Shown: positions 37,778-62,740 of the stretch, piece by piece | Layout of the letters: every line of letters begins with the position of its first letter | How positions within the stretch are numbered: the stretch's first letter is position 1 | Source: Mugil cephalus | Lineage: Eukaryota > Chordata > Actinopteri > Mugiliformes > Mugilidae | DNA length: 64,000 nucleotides | NCBI RefSeq assembly: GCF_022458985.1 | Contig: NC_061781.1 | Coordinates: forward strand, 3,084,501-3,148,500 | Direction of reading: 5' to 3' | Translations under genes and position numbers: made by a program | Notes under the pieces: model-generated | What the model was told of the DNA's origin: nothing | The model's database searches: none | What the model saw: only the letters and a program-made list of their open reading frames with translations

Positions 37778-38404
37778 TTGGGTGATATGACTCGCAGTGT
37801 TCTTTATTTTTCCCTTCTTTGGGAATAACAGATATCACAGCATCCCTCCAAGATGGTGCGGCTATAGCCTTCTCAAGTGTCCAATTAAATGATTCCAGTA
37901 GTACCGGGGCAAGAACTTCTTTGAATTTTTTGTACCATTCATTTGGATAACCATCACTCCCAGGGCTCTTTTTAGTCATGTAGTGTAATTTTAAAGTCTG
38001 TGGTGTGCTAAAAAGAAGATAAATGAATAAGATGCATGCTGAATGACTTCATGTTTGATTATAAGGTTGTATTGATTATGATGATATATCGAATAATGAT
38101 ACCTTTAGTTTGATCATGTTTGATTATAAGGTTATGATTGAATTACAATTATATGTCCGATCATAATGTCATTAGCTTGATTACAACATTAAGTTTGATA
38201 TGATGGGCCTTAACCAGACATATGCTACTAGAACACAAAGGGAGAGCACTGGAATCAAAAGTATATCTACTGTATTCCTCACACGAGCACGTGTGTATGT
38301 ACAAGATAGTTGTGCTTATCGCACTTGGTAAAGTTATTTTAAAGAATAATGAGAAGATTGCACAGTAGTTATCCAAAACATCTGTAGAGTTGAACCATTT
38401 GGTG

Positions 38405-38660
38405 AATTGTTTCATGCTCCAGTGACGGTCAATGGTTCTGCTCAGCTGCAAGGATTACTTGACTCTGGATCAATGGCCTGCACAATAAATGAGACAGCAG
38501 GACAGAGACTCTCTAACACAACAGAAAGAACAGACACAGCACATTATCCTGGTCGGCTGTGGAGGAGTACAGGTGAGCCCCAAGTGCATGTATGACATGG
38601 AGCTGGAATTGTATGGTGTAAAGTGCACGGTTCCAGTGCCAACAGGCCACAGCAGAAGCC
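38405..38660 (+). mobile_element. Retropepsin-like fragment of an LTR retrotransposon
   Basis: The translation FHAPVTVNGSAQLQGLLDSG with following SMACTINETAG has the LLDSGS active-site context of retroviral-type aspartic proteases, as found in fish gypsy-like elements. Downstream, in another frame, is a VGCGGVQVSPKCMYDMELEL-like stretch. It is frameshifted and has no adjoining gag or RT. Confidence 0.6.
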
Positions 38661-38854
38661 TCTATTAACGAAAATGTCCAAAGCTGTCCCTGGGTCCCTT
38701 CGGTCTGGCTGGCTTTCGTCTGTCAGGGTCGGGGGGCCTGGGTGCTGGTGCCCCCTGTGGCTCAGCTTGTGACTCCTCCCAGAGTGGATGGCCCCAAAGA
38801 TAGCGCTTCCTCGATCCTCAGTGTTATCCCATGTCTCCCTGTTGTCGGTATTGT

Positions 38855-38871
38855 GACTGTGTGTGTGTGTG

Positions 38872-38936
<65 letters not shown>
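38855..38936. repeat. (GT)n microsatellite
   Basis: About 30 GT units, interrupted once by GAC near 38872. Confidence 0.95.
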
Positions 38937-38964
38937 ACAGTATGGAGGGTGGGGGTAATTGTTT

Positions 38965-39076
38965 TTTGATTTATGTACTTGTAATTGTTTTTGTTTTTTT
39001 TGTGTAAAGCACTTTGTGTTGCATGTCCATACATGAAAGGTGCTCTAAAATAAAGTTTTATTTGATTTGATTTGAA
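38965..39076 (+). repeat. LINE 3'-end/tail sequence
   Basis: GTGTAAAGCACTTTGTGTTG followed by ATACATGAAAGGTGCTCTAA, AATAAAG and TTTGATTTGATTTGA. This is the typical 3' end of an abundant fish LINE. Confidence 0.6.
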
Positions 39077-40115
39077 AGGGGAGAAAATCAACAAAGGTGA
39101 GACTAACTGTGAAGCCATGGCTACCGATGTTGAGACGGAGTTGGCTGCTGTGGACGCGGTCAAGAAACGAGTCAACCAGATGCTGGCTCAGCAGAAGGCC
39201 CATTACATGGAGATGCTTGACAGGCAAGCAGACACATTTAATACGTTTGTTTGCATGCTCCACTAATGAGCGTCTGGACTCCATGAATAGAAATATTCAG
39301 GTAAAAGACAGCATCCATTACATACAGCAGGAAGTGGATGAGATGAAAGTCAAAACCTCCAAGGTTTTGAACGATCATAACACCCTGGAAGGTGGAATGC
39401 ACACCATCTGTGATACTTTGTTAGTACTGGAAAAAAAGGCTGACCGCCTTGAAAATCAGTCAAAAAGGAATAATCTTATTTTTGATGGAATCAGAGAATC
39501 GGACGGTGAGAAACTAGCTGATGCAGAGAGGAAAGTCCGAAGCTTGATCTCTGAGAAGTTAAAATTGGATGCTGGTGCATATGGAAGTGAGACCCCACAG
39601 GTGAGCATAAGAGGCCCATAGTGGCTAAATTTTTAAACTTTAAAGACAGAGTTAATATGGTCTAGGAGAAAGGAGCTGAAGAGTGCCCCAGGGGTCTACA
39701 TGAACGAAGACGTCTCTGAGGCAATTAGACAGAAAAGAAGGGAGCTACTGCCTAATCTGAGGGAAGCTTGGGACAGAGGGAACATTGCATATCTTAAATA
39801 CGATCGCTTAGTCGTCCACCCACCAAGGGAAGCAGCACCAGAGCCGAGCCCTCCCATGCGACCTCTACTCCAAAATGAAGGTACTGATATGGACTAAGTG
39901 ATGCGAGAAATGTTTGTTTAAATGTTACTTTACATACTCTATTTTTTTTTTATTGTTTTGTTTTGACATACGTATATGTCTATTAAATTACCCAAAAAGG
40001 GTTTAAATCTTGCTCACATAAACATCTAAAGTTTAAAAAATAAGACTAATGAGTTAAGCTCAGTATTAAAGAACAATGATATTCACATAATGGCTATTTC
40101 TGAGAAAGACTTATG
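39077..40115 (+). mobile_element. LINE ORF1-like coding remnant plus start of ORF2
   Basis: A Lys/Glu-rich coiled-coil segment (VDEMKVKTSKVLNDHNTLEG..LEKKADRLENQ) leads into SKRNNLIFDGIRE, the start of an RRM-like domain of LINE ORF1 proteins. A further frame (about 39615-39896) gives FLNFKDRVNMV then RRELLPNLREAWDRGNIAYL, an ORF1 C-terminal domain. Frameshifts at about 39250 and 39610 and a stop at about 39664 break it. 39979-40110 reads LNLAHINI and MAISEK, the N-terminus of the ORF2 endonuclease. It is 3'-truncated. Confidence 0.7.
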
Positions 40116-40515
40116 TTTCCCAAAAACCTGCTTTTTTGTTTTTGCAACTTCAACCAACAAATGTAAGAAATACAGTAGTTATAGCACTAGACAGGTCTCT
40201 GGTAAAAACTTCACGCTGCCTTTACCTCGAACAAATGCACTCAAGAAGGTGGTAATATATGTATAGAGCTGTAGCACACTGGAATAGTCTCCCTACACAC
40301 TTGACAACAACTGTTGCAATATAGAGTTTTAAGCAACTGGTACCTCGTAGATACACTCTCAGAGCACTGTTTGCACCTCCACATTCAAGAAATGTCTTAA
40401 AACTTGACAGTTGAGTCCAGCATCAGTCCATGGTACCAATGCGCTCGCTTTCTTATGAGTAAGAATAAACAGAAATCCAATCCAAGTCCACTTATCTATA
40501 ATCTTGATGGCAATT
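40116..40515. other. Gene-free, probable LINE 3' fragment
   Basis: ACTGGAATAGTCTCCCTACA (about 40269) translates to a WNSLPT motif common near the end of fish LINE ORF2. Otherwise nothing is recognised. Confidence 0.35.
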
Positions 40516-40518
40516 TAC

Positions 40519-40824
40519 TCATGCGGTTTGTTTTTGAGGACTTACCTTTGTGGAGAGCCTGTTCCTAGCCAATCCCATCACCACTTTTTGAAGAAACTCA
40601 AAAGTGTATTGCAGGTCCTTGGGATATCTTAAGTTTAAACAGTGGATCAAGCCAAAAAGGGCTGCGCAGCCATTTGCCACATCTCTCAGTTCTTGCAGCA
40701 CCGTACATCCTTCAACAATGACTCCAACATCCTCCGGTGGATCTGTTGGCTCTGCTCCCTCTTGTTTCACAGTGTAGACGCCCAAAACCACTTCCTCCAT
40801 TTCTCTCTCTGCACCTACATCCAA
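40519..40824 (-). CDS. 101-aa ORF resembling a repeated teleost protein tail
   Basis: An intact frame with KQEGAEPTDPPEDVGVIVEG, VLQELRDVANGCAALFGLIH, CLNLRYPKDLQYTFEFLQK and VVMGLARNRLSTKV. I recall this arrangement (an acidic linker, VGVIVEG, then a hydrophobic helix and YPKDLQYTFEFLQK) from the C-terminus of many repeat-associated fish predicted proteins, so it is probably a transposon-linked exon and not a single-copy gene. No upstream exon or promoter is seen, and it lies in a transposon-dense area next to a Tc1-like MITE. Function unknown. Confidence 0.4.
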   Translation of the reverse strand: MDVGAEREMEEVVLGVYTVKQEGAEPTDPPEDVGVIVEGCTVLQELRDVANGCAALFGLIHCLNLRYPKDLQYTFEFLQKVVMGLARNRLSTKVSPQKQTA

Positions 40825-40915
40825 AGTTGCTGAACTTATAATAAATGACAGCCATCTAGTGGTTACTGGTGATAGATCTACTTGAGCTGAAAAGCTAAAA
40901 ATCCACAGGTTACCT

Positions 40916-41392
40916 TACACCGAACAGCCACAACATTATGACCACTGATAAGAGAAGTAAATAACATTGACCATCTTGTGTTAATTCAGTGTTCTGTTGG
41001 GAAACTTAAGGACCTGGCATTCATGTGGATGATAATTTAACAACCAGACCAGACACCCCCACCCCATAGCAGCCATCCCCAGCAAGATGAAGTCTGACAC
41101 AGACACACAATGAAACAAATTAGGAACAAGGAAAAACAAAAAAACAAACAAAAAAAAAAACATGGAAGAACAGCACAAGGTGTTGACCTGGCCTCCAAAT
41201 TCACTAGATCCCAAACTGATCAAGTATCTGTGGGATGATCCACAGAGGCCCCTCCCCCAACCCATAGGACCCAAAGGACCTCACTAACAACATTCTGTTA
41301 CCAGACACCACAGGACACCAACAGCAACTGTTTTAGAGGCACAAGGGACACCTACACAACAGGCGATCATAAAGTTATGCCCAATCGGTGTA
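40916..41392 (-). mobile_element. Non-autonomous Tc1/mariner-like element, copy 4
   Basis: Same family as 1078 and 17407. The right-hand family end appears here first as CACCGAACAGCCACAACATTATGACC. The interior holds CAGACCAGACACCCCCACCCC, GATCAAGTATCTGTGGGATG and AACAACATTCTGTTACCAG. It ends near GCCCAATCGGTGTAG. Confidence 0.7.
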
Positions 41393-41524
41393 GCCCTAAC
41401 TGCAACAGTCACACATCCAGAAGTTATGGAACAACAAGATGATTCATTTAGAGTCATGTAAGTTCTAATAAAACTAATAATCGCTGTGTCTGGTTTCCTC
41501 TTCCCTTTGATCACTAGACAACTG

Positions 41525-41765
41525 GTATCGGTGGCACAGTGGTGTGGTAATTAGCACCTCACAGCAATCGGTTTGGGTTCCAATCCATTGGCCGACCGGG
41601 GCCTCCCTGTGTCTGTGTGGGTTCTCTCCAGGCGCTCTGGCTTCCTCCCAACACTCAAAAACATGGATGTTAGGTTCATTGGTGATTCCAAATTGGCCAC
41701 TGAACCTCCAGTTGCTCCCGGTGAATGGTGTGTGAATGTGTTTGTGCTTGGGTAGATGTGTCTGT
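41525..41765 (+). repeat. SINE-like dispersed repeat, full head
   Basis: Head TCGGTGGCACAGTGGTGTGG, TAGCACCTCACAGCAATCGG and TTTGGGTTCCAATCC resembles a tRNA-like A/B-box module. The body has GTGTGGGTTCTCTCCAGGCG and TTCATTGGTGATTCCAAATT, matching (in reverse) the fragments at 20770 and 46010. It is an abundant teleost repeat. Confidence 0.65.
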
Positions 41766-41769
41766 GAAT

Positions 41770-44276
41770 GTAAATGCTTTGAATACCAATAGTATTATAT
41801 AGAGTATTAAAACAAGACCATTAAACATAGGGGACCATGAGTCAATAGAAGATAAAACTATATATTTCTGCTGTTTCCTTCTGTTCTATTCTATTGCAAT
41901 TTAAACCACATTCTTGTATTATAAAGTTAATCATTCCTGCTCCAGTCTTTATTTACATTCAGCGTTCGCGATAAAGTGAATACGCTTTTTTCAGTAACAC
42001 TTAAATACCAACATATTGGCCGGTTTTAGGAAAATACAAAAATGAAGACAGGAAAACCTGCACCCTGTAATGTCATCTGCAGGCACTACTACTCCACGAG
42101 CCTTGTTTTTGGATTAATTTAGATGTTGGCAACTTCATGGTCGTCTATTTGCTTTCCCTTTACTTTTGTGAGGTTTAATGCTTTATTTTGGACTAAATCC
42201 TGCATTTTCACAAAGGTTAAAATTGTGTCCAAAGCAATTAAGAGATGAAATCTTGATGGGGCTCTAGACTGTCACAGGGTCACATTTTTCAGCTTTATAC
42301 AGCTCTTTAATTAGAATTTAAAGCTGCTGTGGGATGAAACAACAACGAACCATAGCTTTACCAAGAAAGAAAACATAAGCGCTCATGGTAAAATTCATAC
42401 TCGCATACAAACACAGGACAAAAAAAGGAAACCCCACAAATCTCAGCGTTCTCTGCATTTATTTGTCTTCGTCCTTTGTTGAACCCTTTGTGATGAGCAT
42501 AAATATTTTACAGAGCGAGAACGTCCGTCTGGTTATTTACAAGATAAAATAAATGACGTACAACTCACAACGACTGCTTGTGTTCGGAGCGCTGGGGAAG
42601 GAGGAGGAGGAGGAGGAGGAGGAGGAGGGAAACAACTAGAGCCATTTTACAGTCGGGCAGAGAGGACGCGGCCCACAGCGTCACTCTGAAGTTACACATG
42701 GAAAGAAAACAAAAGAGCTAAAAGAGTGTGGTTGTGGCTCTGTGGCGCGATGGCACACTGAACGTGAGGGAGCAGCCATACCAGAGGTCTGTTCAAGTCT
42801 GAGGCAGCTAACGCTTCCGTCAGGGGGACATGGCAGCTACATAAATACATTTCCAGTGTCTCGAGCATTTTCTTGTACCTTTCAAAAGAAAATACATAAA
42901 TAAAGTGGAGTTTCAAGCCTCTCGGGCCTGATTGGACAACGAGTGCGGTTTAATCTGTGAGAAAACAAAGTTGTGAACATGAGCATGCAGTCCTGACTTC
43001 CCAACATTCATTTAGCTTCATTTACTTAAACAAAGTCGCTTCTGACATCTTTGAATTGCAGATTTTGTTTTTCTTTAAGAGGCCGGGGTAATTGAATCAT
43101 TGGGTTAACAACAGCTTGATCTACAAAACACATCAAATGCCCTGTTCTGATCCACCAGGAGCTTAATCCCACACTGAAGAACCTGAAATGCTTTAAACGT
43201 TGAGAATCAGAATGATTCATCTCCTCTCAAACATTTGCTGCCGCTCTAATAAAAGCAAAATGTGACAAAGTACAACAGAGACTTGGAGAACTGACGCCGT
43301 CACCTGCCGTGTTCCACCTTCCATGTTTGTGCGTGGAAGTGGTTTTCTTTCTGCAGATCTTGAAATGTAAAAAAAAATTTTAAAAAATGAAGTGTCCAGG
43401 AAGCGAAGTTAATGGATGCGTTCGCTATGACCACACAACCGATGCAAAGCATACCAACTTCAGGACTGAACATCGACGCTCAAGTCAGTCAAGGTAATGC
43501 AACCGAAATAACCGAAAAAAAAAAAAAAAAAAAAACATATGAATAATGAAACTGGCTGACAGAAACAATACTGGCAGAGGGAAAACAAACAGCACGTTCT
43601 CTGTCTGAACACTGTTATTAACGGACGCAGCTCAGTCATGTTCTACGGCTACTGTCGTTTGTGTGTTTTTGTTGATACACGCCAACAAAGTCTTGCATGG
43701 AGTGAACATGTTCAGTCTTTATTTCGTTACATTCCTACTTAGAGACAACACACTGAAAAAGGCACTCATGCAAAACTAGTGGAGGGGAGGTTACAACCCT
43801 TCTCTGCAGGCTCCTGTCTCACAACGATCCAACCGGAAGCACAAAACGATGACACAGTGAAACTATCTGAACAGAAAAATGCTTCAGCTGCTGGATTCTA
43901 TGTTTTAATTTCGATTAAGTCGGTCGAAGGAGGTGTTCCCAACAAACACTGAAGTTAACAGACCGGCTCACCGCTAGTCTCCCTCTTGGAGTGGAAGTGA
44001 GTGAAGGAGGAAGAGGAGGATTTAAAAGGTGGAGGGTTTGTGCGTATTGACTCGAGTGCAACGTTAAGTTTGCAGACTTGGAGGGAGATGTAGGCCGCGC
44101 TCTCTCTCTATCTAAGGGAAATCTGTTCAGAGTTGTGCCACACTGCGCCACAGAGACACAAGGTAGATGAAAAGAGGAGAACTAAACGTGTCTTCTTGGG
44201 AGGCTCGTCCAGAGGAGGTGGTCATGGGGGAGGGGGGGTTTTGGGGTTGAGGGGGTCGAGGCTTTGTTTTTTTTTT
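41770..44276. other. sucla2 3' flank and probable 3' UTR
   Basis: No coding exon recognised. TTTATT at 43718-43723 (minus-strand AATAAA) is a plausible sucla2 polyadenylation signal, giving a 3' UTR of about 550 nt. A (GGA)n tract lies at about 42598-42628. Confidence 0.45.
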
Positions 44277-56744
<12,468 letters not shown>

Positions 56745-58903
56745 GTCTCCCTCTACAGCAGAGGTGTGAATAACGCGCATGCGTGGACACACTCAAAGCC
56801 TGCCTCACCCGTGCTACCTCCAATGTACTGTGGGAAAGTCTAGAATCATCTTAAAAACGGACTCTGAAATTAGTCCACTGCACACGCACGCGAAATGTTC
56901 AAATCAGATAATGTGAACTTAAACACAAGTTAAAACTGAGTATTTTTCAAGCAGTTGGTTGAACAGAAACTAACAACCATTCTCTGTAAAGTAAAAACTA
57001 CATATTGTAAGCTTCTTAAAAGCGTTTCTTCTTGTCTTTATAATGTTGCACCAATTCAAATTGGGTATGCACATTATTATATTATTAAAACACACACAAA
57101 AAAACAAGTTTGAATGTTTTTTGCTATTCATTTGCTCCCCAGAAAACACCGTACAAACTATGATATGGTCGTTTACAAACAGTTCTTGAGGGCATCATTG
57201 TTTAGGTCTTGACACAGGGTAAATATAGTCTGATTCTGACCTTTAACCTAAATTTTCTAAAGTTTCTAGTGTAAAAAATGTGAATTAGTGACAGGACTCA
57301 TGTCTACAAATGAAGAAAAGTCCTGACTTAAGTGACTTAACTTTCCAGAGCTTTATATCAACAGGATGATATTGTGTTGTACCTCCACCCATTTATAGTA
57401 AAAATTAAGAAATTACTGACTCAAATGAAACATTTTTGAGGTTGAAAATTTAGTTTGTTTGCCTGTGACTGTGTCCGAAGACCAATTCATAATTCAGATG
57501 GAGAGAACACAAAATATGACATAGTCCTAAAATATTAAGTAGTCCTGATAGCTCCCTAAAAAGCTCTCACTGACTGGCATACAAACAAAACAGACTTAAA
57601 CTTAACTCCTCAAACATGAATGCAAAAAGTAAAAAAAAAGAAAAAGTAATCAGCATTCACAAGTCTCTGTGATTTCTATCATTTAACATGGTTATTATTT
57701 CAAACACTGCAAACAGCAAATCACTGAAACAGCAAACTGGGCTTAGCTCTGCCATGTGTATCTCAGTTCTGTATATTTAAGTCAGTTCTAATGTTTTTTC
57801 AAACTACGACACTATATATAAGATATGAGACAGAATAAGCTTTTTACTAGCATTTGAAATTGTTAAAAACAAAACAACAACTACTCTGGGTCTTTCCATG
57901 ATAAAATAGACACAATCTCTATCCAAAACATATTTATTTACAAGGTTCAGTATGTACAGCGCAAGCACAGTTATACAGCAAATCTCCTTATTAATCACTG
58001 CAGTACAAATGTCACCAGCTATGACAGACAAAAAAAGGGAAATTATATTACCCATCCAGATCACCAAAGAGGAATTTTTACACCCGTCTGTGAGATCTCA
58101 GTTTAGTTTGCCCCTTTAGTAGAAGTCAAGAATAAAATTAGCTCATCTTCAGGTTGTTGGTATTTACTTTGAATACGTTGACATTTGCATAGAGGTACGT
58201 TTAGACTCAAGCTGGTGCAAATATAGGCTATTGAAAGTATTGTTTAATAACTCAGGAAACCCTTGTTCGCTTTCTGAGGAGCGTAAAATGAGTCAAAATA
58301 AATCTGTATTCAGTTATTTACAGCCAAGTTACATACAAAGAGTAACACAAAGAGGATGTTTTACATAAAAAAAATAATTAATGCATATAAATAATCGGGC
58401 TCAAGGCACAACTTCGCAACCTGTTGCACCACATCCACTACGTCTTGTTAACAGCTTAGATGTACATACAGTTAAAAAAACTCATTCAGCTCTTGGAAGA
58501 TGTTGGATCACACAACTACAGCTATTAAAAAACAACAACCTAGATTCTGCTTGTCTTCATAGGGTAGATCACAACACGTAAACACATTTTGTGAAATCAG
58601 AAGAGGTCAAAAGCCACAATCATATTCATCCAAGGTTAATGTTTTCAGGAACACTGCTAGACTTTTAAAACTGCTTGTTTCTGGCAGGAAACATCAGAGA
58701 TTCCTGCACAAATATCCAGCAGTAATAGATATCTAGAAGTTATTGTCCATCATATATACAGGCATGTGGAAAGCCAGCTTTCTGTGTAAAGTGGGATTTG
58801 GTGTTAAAGGACTATCGTGCGTAAACAACAGTAACAGTCTAAGCTTCATTTCAAAAGACCAGAGGAGAAGAGGTCTGCTCAGAAGCTACTCAGTGGTCGT
58901 CTC
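56745..58903. other. Interval between sucla2 and med4, with med4 3' UTR
   Basis: 56745-56900 is the sucla2 5' flank, TATA-less with a few CpGs. From about 57930 to 58903 is the likely med4 3' UTR, since TTTATT on the plus strand at 57935-57945 supplies a minus-strand AATAAA. No NUDT15-like NUDIX exon (GX5EX7REUXEEXGU pattern) is visible on either strand. The rest is AT-rich unique DNA. Confidence 0.5.
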
Positions 58904-61900
58904 TCAGTCCGAGTCGCTGCTGCTGCTGGAGGAGTCGGTCGACATGGCCTCTACGTCGTCCTCGTTCTCCTTGTTGTGACCAGGAGGCTCCAGGCCGAAG
59001 TCGTTGCCATGGTGAGGCGGAAGCATCCCCGCCGAAACGTCCGAGGACGGCCACGGGTAGTGAGGCGTCAGGACATCTGAGCAGACAGGAGAGAGGTGCA
59101 ATGTCATCATCATCTTGGTCCTTTACCAAAACCCCATATTTTCTTTTCTTCTCTAATGGATAAAAAAAAAATGCTACCCTTGGCTATTTGGGAAACAAAA
59201 CAAGAAAATAACTTGAGAGAAGAATATTTTCCCCCTTTTTGTTTCTTTAAAATATGCTTCGGTGCCAAGTTGTTACAAGGAAAAGGAACCACAAAGACAA
59301 AATTATACGTGAAGTAAATCCGTGCATGTGGCCGAACGCTTGTATGCGTATCTATTTGACGACTAAGGATTTTGTTATCAGAAAGGATCTAAAACCATTA
59401 ATCCAGTTAAATGTATAAATCTTTTTCTCAGTTTCAGCCCTCCATCCAGACTAAAACTGCATTGTCCTTCCACAGAAATTGAGCTTTTGAAAATTTCTAG
59501 GTATTGTCCAGCATAATCAGAAAGTAACCAACACAATATTGTTATAATGTTGGATTTAACCTTGTGTTCACAGGGCAATTGGAACACAGTTCTGATACAA
59601 CACTAAGCATTTGCCATCATTTAATGAATAGTCGTTTTAGTTTGGATTTGTTTGATAGCATTGCTTCTGAACTTATCTTAAATAAAAATATATTAAAAGT
59701 ATAAACAATCCCAATCTGGTCTACTATTACTGACCTGGTAACCGTCCAGCAGCCAGAGCATCACCTGGCAAGTGTCCATTCACGCCATTGGTCGGCAGGT
59801 TGGCCATGTGACCAAGCATCCCACTTCGCATTTCCAAGTCGGTAGGGTAGGGTCTGCGTGGATCGCCTGAAAAGAACATTTGTGCTCACGGTTAGTGAAG
59901 TTAAAGGGGACTTTTACTGAATATGAGCAGGTGCTGCAGAGACTCTGGTTCATACCTGGCACCCAGTTGAGGGGAGCACACACGGCGTTACTGGCACTGA
60001 TTCTGTGAGCATACTTGATGATTTCTTCTGACGAGATGCTCCCTGCAGAGAAAATATTAACCATTGGTCTTTATGGACGAGAAAGAAACTCATCACAAAA
60101 TGTCATAAAGTTTGTTAGCTCACCTTTTCTGGCTTTGTCAATTGATTTGAGTTTCTCTTTCGCTTGGTAAACAGCTGTAGCCTTAAAAAAAAAAGACACA
60201 ATAACTTTGTTTAAACTAAAATAACCGGCAGAAAGGTATGAACCATACTTAGGTTTCAGTGTCCAGTCATTTTATATCACAATATCTTCTATTAACACAA
60301 CATCAAGCAGATTTCAGAAGACCAAAACGATTTTCTGAGAAATTTTATAAACCATGCTGGTTATAAAAATATGATAGAATAAAGCAAAAGAGAGTGTCAA
60401 CCCACCAGGATGTGTTCTGCCTCCTTCAGCTGCTTCTGGAGCTGCTGGATGTCGCTGTCTCTCTTCTCCACCTCCTTCTCCAGCAGCTGCATTTCCTGGT
60501 GAACCTTCCCCTGCTGCCGAGCCACCTCCATCAGCTCCTGAAACTCCCTGTCCCTCTGCACCAGCAGCTCCAGGATCTGACGACAAAACACACACACACT
60601 TTATAAATCCTACACAAGAACGGAGCAAACAGCACGGCACAATAACAGGCACATACTACGCTACAATATCAAAGGTATCAATAAATGAATTCTTGATTAG
60701 ATATACCAAGTAAAACCATTCCAATGCTATCACTCTGAGTAGTAATGTGCTGTATTCTTCTGTTCAAACTCTAACTCCATGCAATGTTTCCATGGAAACT
60801 AATATACCACTAACAATCAGCTTAAAATGTCTCATGAGATCAGTTCAATCAAACAGAGTGGTCTGATCATCTGTTTAATAGGCAAATACAACCTCCCAAA
60901 CGGTTAAGTTGGGATCCCTGTTAAGAATGATTTCAAGCAAGAAATAATTTCCCCTGGGATCAATAAAGTAATTCTGATTCTGATACTGTCCATGTAAACG
61001 TTCCCAATGACTGACTAGAAGCAGGTGGCATCAGAGTTTGTTTTTCCACTTACAAGCTTTCAATGCTTTCATTAACGCAACAAATCAGTTAATAAACTAT
61101 GTTATTAGCGGTAATTTATTCATCCTTCACTCAAACCACCAGATTCATTCATAGATTTCATATGAGTTTATCTGTCAGAGTTTGGACAGTGGGGTGTGTG
61201 TGATGTGTTTACCTGTGTGTCCTCTCCAGGCTGTGGTAGTTTCTGACTCCTGGACAGAGCCAGCATCTCTATCAGCTCTCTGAATTAAACAACATGGAAC
61301 TCAATTAATGATCACTATCAGCCAAGACTACAGTATGTTGCTGTACATGTAGTGGATGGATTTGGGAGAAATCACGAACACACAGTACATCGGTACATTG
61401 CAGCAAGAATTTCCTGAGACACAAACTGGTGTCATTATTTTGAATCAGTTTTCTCTTATATTTGTCCCCAACGTTGTTGTTTTGCCATTATCGTATGCTT
61501 TTGGATGAGATTTAAACGTAAAACAAAACATTGTACAAAAAGAGTACAAAAATATTCTTCTAATAACTTTAATAGACGAATAACACACAGTTTTCTACAC
61601 GCTTCACTTCAGCCTGACAAACTTTTTTCTCATCGTTTGTAAATCACTATAAATATTACAGCACGCCCTCCAGCTAAGTTATATGAAGAGCTTCCTTAAT
61701 GATAATTTACGGGGTCTCTTAATCCAAAACTGCAGTAGTTGTTGTTAAACGACATCCCGGATGTTTAAATTCACTGAGATTTCTATTTTTAATATTATTT
61801 TATGTCAGTGTGCCGTAATGCAGACGGGGCACATAAGAGCTGACGATATTCCGTCTCTATCCAGTCAACTAAACGCTTTACAAATCTAACAACAACAATA

Positions 61901-62029
61901 TAAAGAACACAGTACATAAGTAAGCCTGACTTAATTAGATAAAGTTTTACTTTACCGGGATAACACTTCCAAATCATCCAAAACAGCCAGCAACCGCTCT
62001 TTTGTAGATTTCTCTGCCACCGCCGCCAT
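58904..62029 (-). CDS. med4: Mediator of RNA polymerase II transcription subunit 4
   Basis: Seven minus-strand exons total 762 nt (253 aa plus stop; human 270): 61956-62029, 61213-61279, 60406-60576, 60124-60181, 59956-60042, 59735-59866, 58904-59076. MED4 is a core subunit of the Mediator middle module, in the nucleus. The start [14 protein letters not shown] is followed by [17 protein letters not shown]. Exon 3 (48-104) is a long coiled coil, with [20 protein letters not shown] as its diagnostic core. Then come [20 protein letters not shown] and [18 protein letters not shown]. The C-terminus is acidic, with NKENEDDVE and a Ser/Asp tail ending SSSSDSD. All introns are GT-AG. It is divergent from itm2b, with about 1.6 kb between the start codons. 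Confidence 0.97.
60930..60986 (+). repeat. LINE 3'-tail fragment in med4 intron 2
   Basis: ATTTCCCCTGGGATCAATAA then AGTAATTCTGATTCTGAT is the typical terminal sequence of fish L2/Rex-type LINEs. A related fragment in reverse lies at about 17186-17212. Confidence 0.6.
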
Positions 62030-62214
62030 CTTTCGTTCCTACTCACCTCTTCTGCGCAAGACAGGAAATGACGTCGGTTAATCCGGTTCCGTCGTTGGTA
62101 CCCTGAGTCAGAGCCGTATATCGGAGTTTTGCATTACTGCCTCCTCCTGGTGACAATGTGCTACTACATTTTTACCCACCTGGTACGGTTTTAACCTCGA
62201 TGGGTAAAAAATGC

Positions 62215-62740
62215 CACCCAGGGCCTGGAGGTGGAAGTAGTGGACCGCTATGAACAACAGGCTGGACTGGAGGAACAACAGTGATGCTGTGTACAAGAAG
62301 GGCCTACGTAGACTCTACTTTCTCAGGATTATCAGGTCTTTCAAATTGTGCAGTGGATTACTAGAGTCTTTCTACCAGTCTGTTGTAACGAGTGCCCTGT
62401 TCTTTGCTGTGGTAGTAATACCAGCAGGATCAACAAACTGATCCGAAAGGCTGGTCATGTGATCGGTAGGGAGTCATTTGTCTCAGTGAGGGACAGGAGG
62501 ACATTGGATAAACTGTTCTCCATTATGGACAATCCACCCCACCCACTAGACCAAACATTAGAGGGTCGGAGGAGCTCATTCTCCAGCTGAATGATTCAGC
62601 TGAGCTGCCATAGTGAATGCTACAGAACTTCTTTTATTCCATATTCTATCCAGCTGTTTAACAACTCATCTTTTGGTGACAATTAAGCCACTATGATCAA
62701 TTAAGTTCCCTTTTGGATCATTAAAGTCTAAGTCTAATTT
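62215..62740 (+). mobile_element. LINE fragment with (TAAGTC)n tail, copy 2
   Basis: Same family as 37100-37777: GGCCTGGAGGTGGAAGTAGT, frame MNNRLDWRNNSDAVYKKGLR, RDRRTLDKLFSIMDNPPHPL, and an end TAAAGTCTAAGTCTAA. There is a small deletion near 62250 and frameshifts. It lies between the med4 and itm2b promoters. Confidence 0.8.

Larger units (their letters stand above)
34785..37979 (-). mobile_element. L1-type LINE ORF2, broken by insertions
   Basis: Minus-strand frames in order: [17 protein letters not shown] with the SYHPIS RT motif (37979-37777), [19 protein letters not shown] (about 37097-37015), [15 protein letters not shown] followed by a MQQGC-type motif (about 36340-36220), AWDKLISRFIWAGARPRI (about 35740-35670), the NPIMRETLKIWYDV stretch (about 35490), and a C-terminal Cys-rich CWRNCGQLNANHSYIFWSC (about 34920-34840). 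This is the layout of a fish L1 ORF2. It is split by a plus-strand LINE at 37100-37777 and by an unassigned block at about 36352-37012. Confidence 0.85.

Noticed and set aside
38762-39175. 137-codon minus-strand ORF with TH repeats
   Set aside because: Antisense of a (GT)n microsatellite and LINE tail.
41525-41600. Possible tRNA gene (A/B-box-like sequence)
   Set aside because: It is the head of a dispersed SINE-like repeat; no cloverleaf with paired acceptor stem could be drawn.
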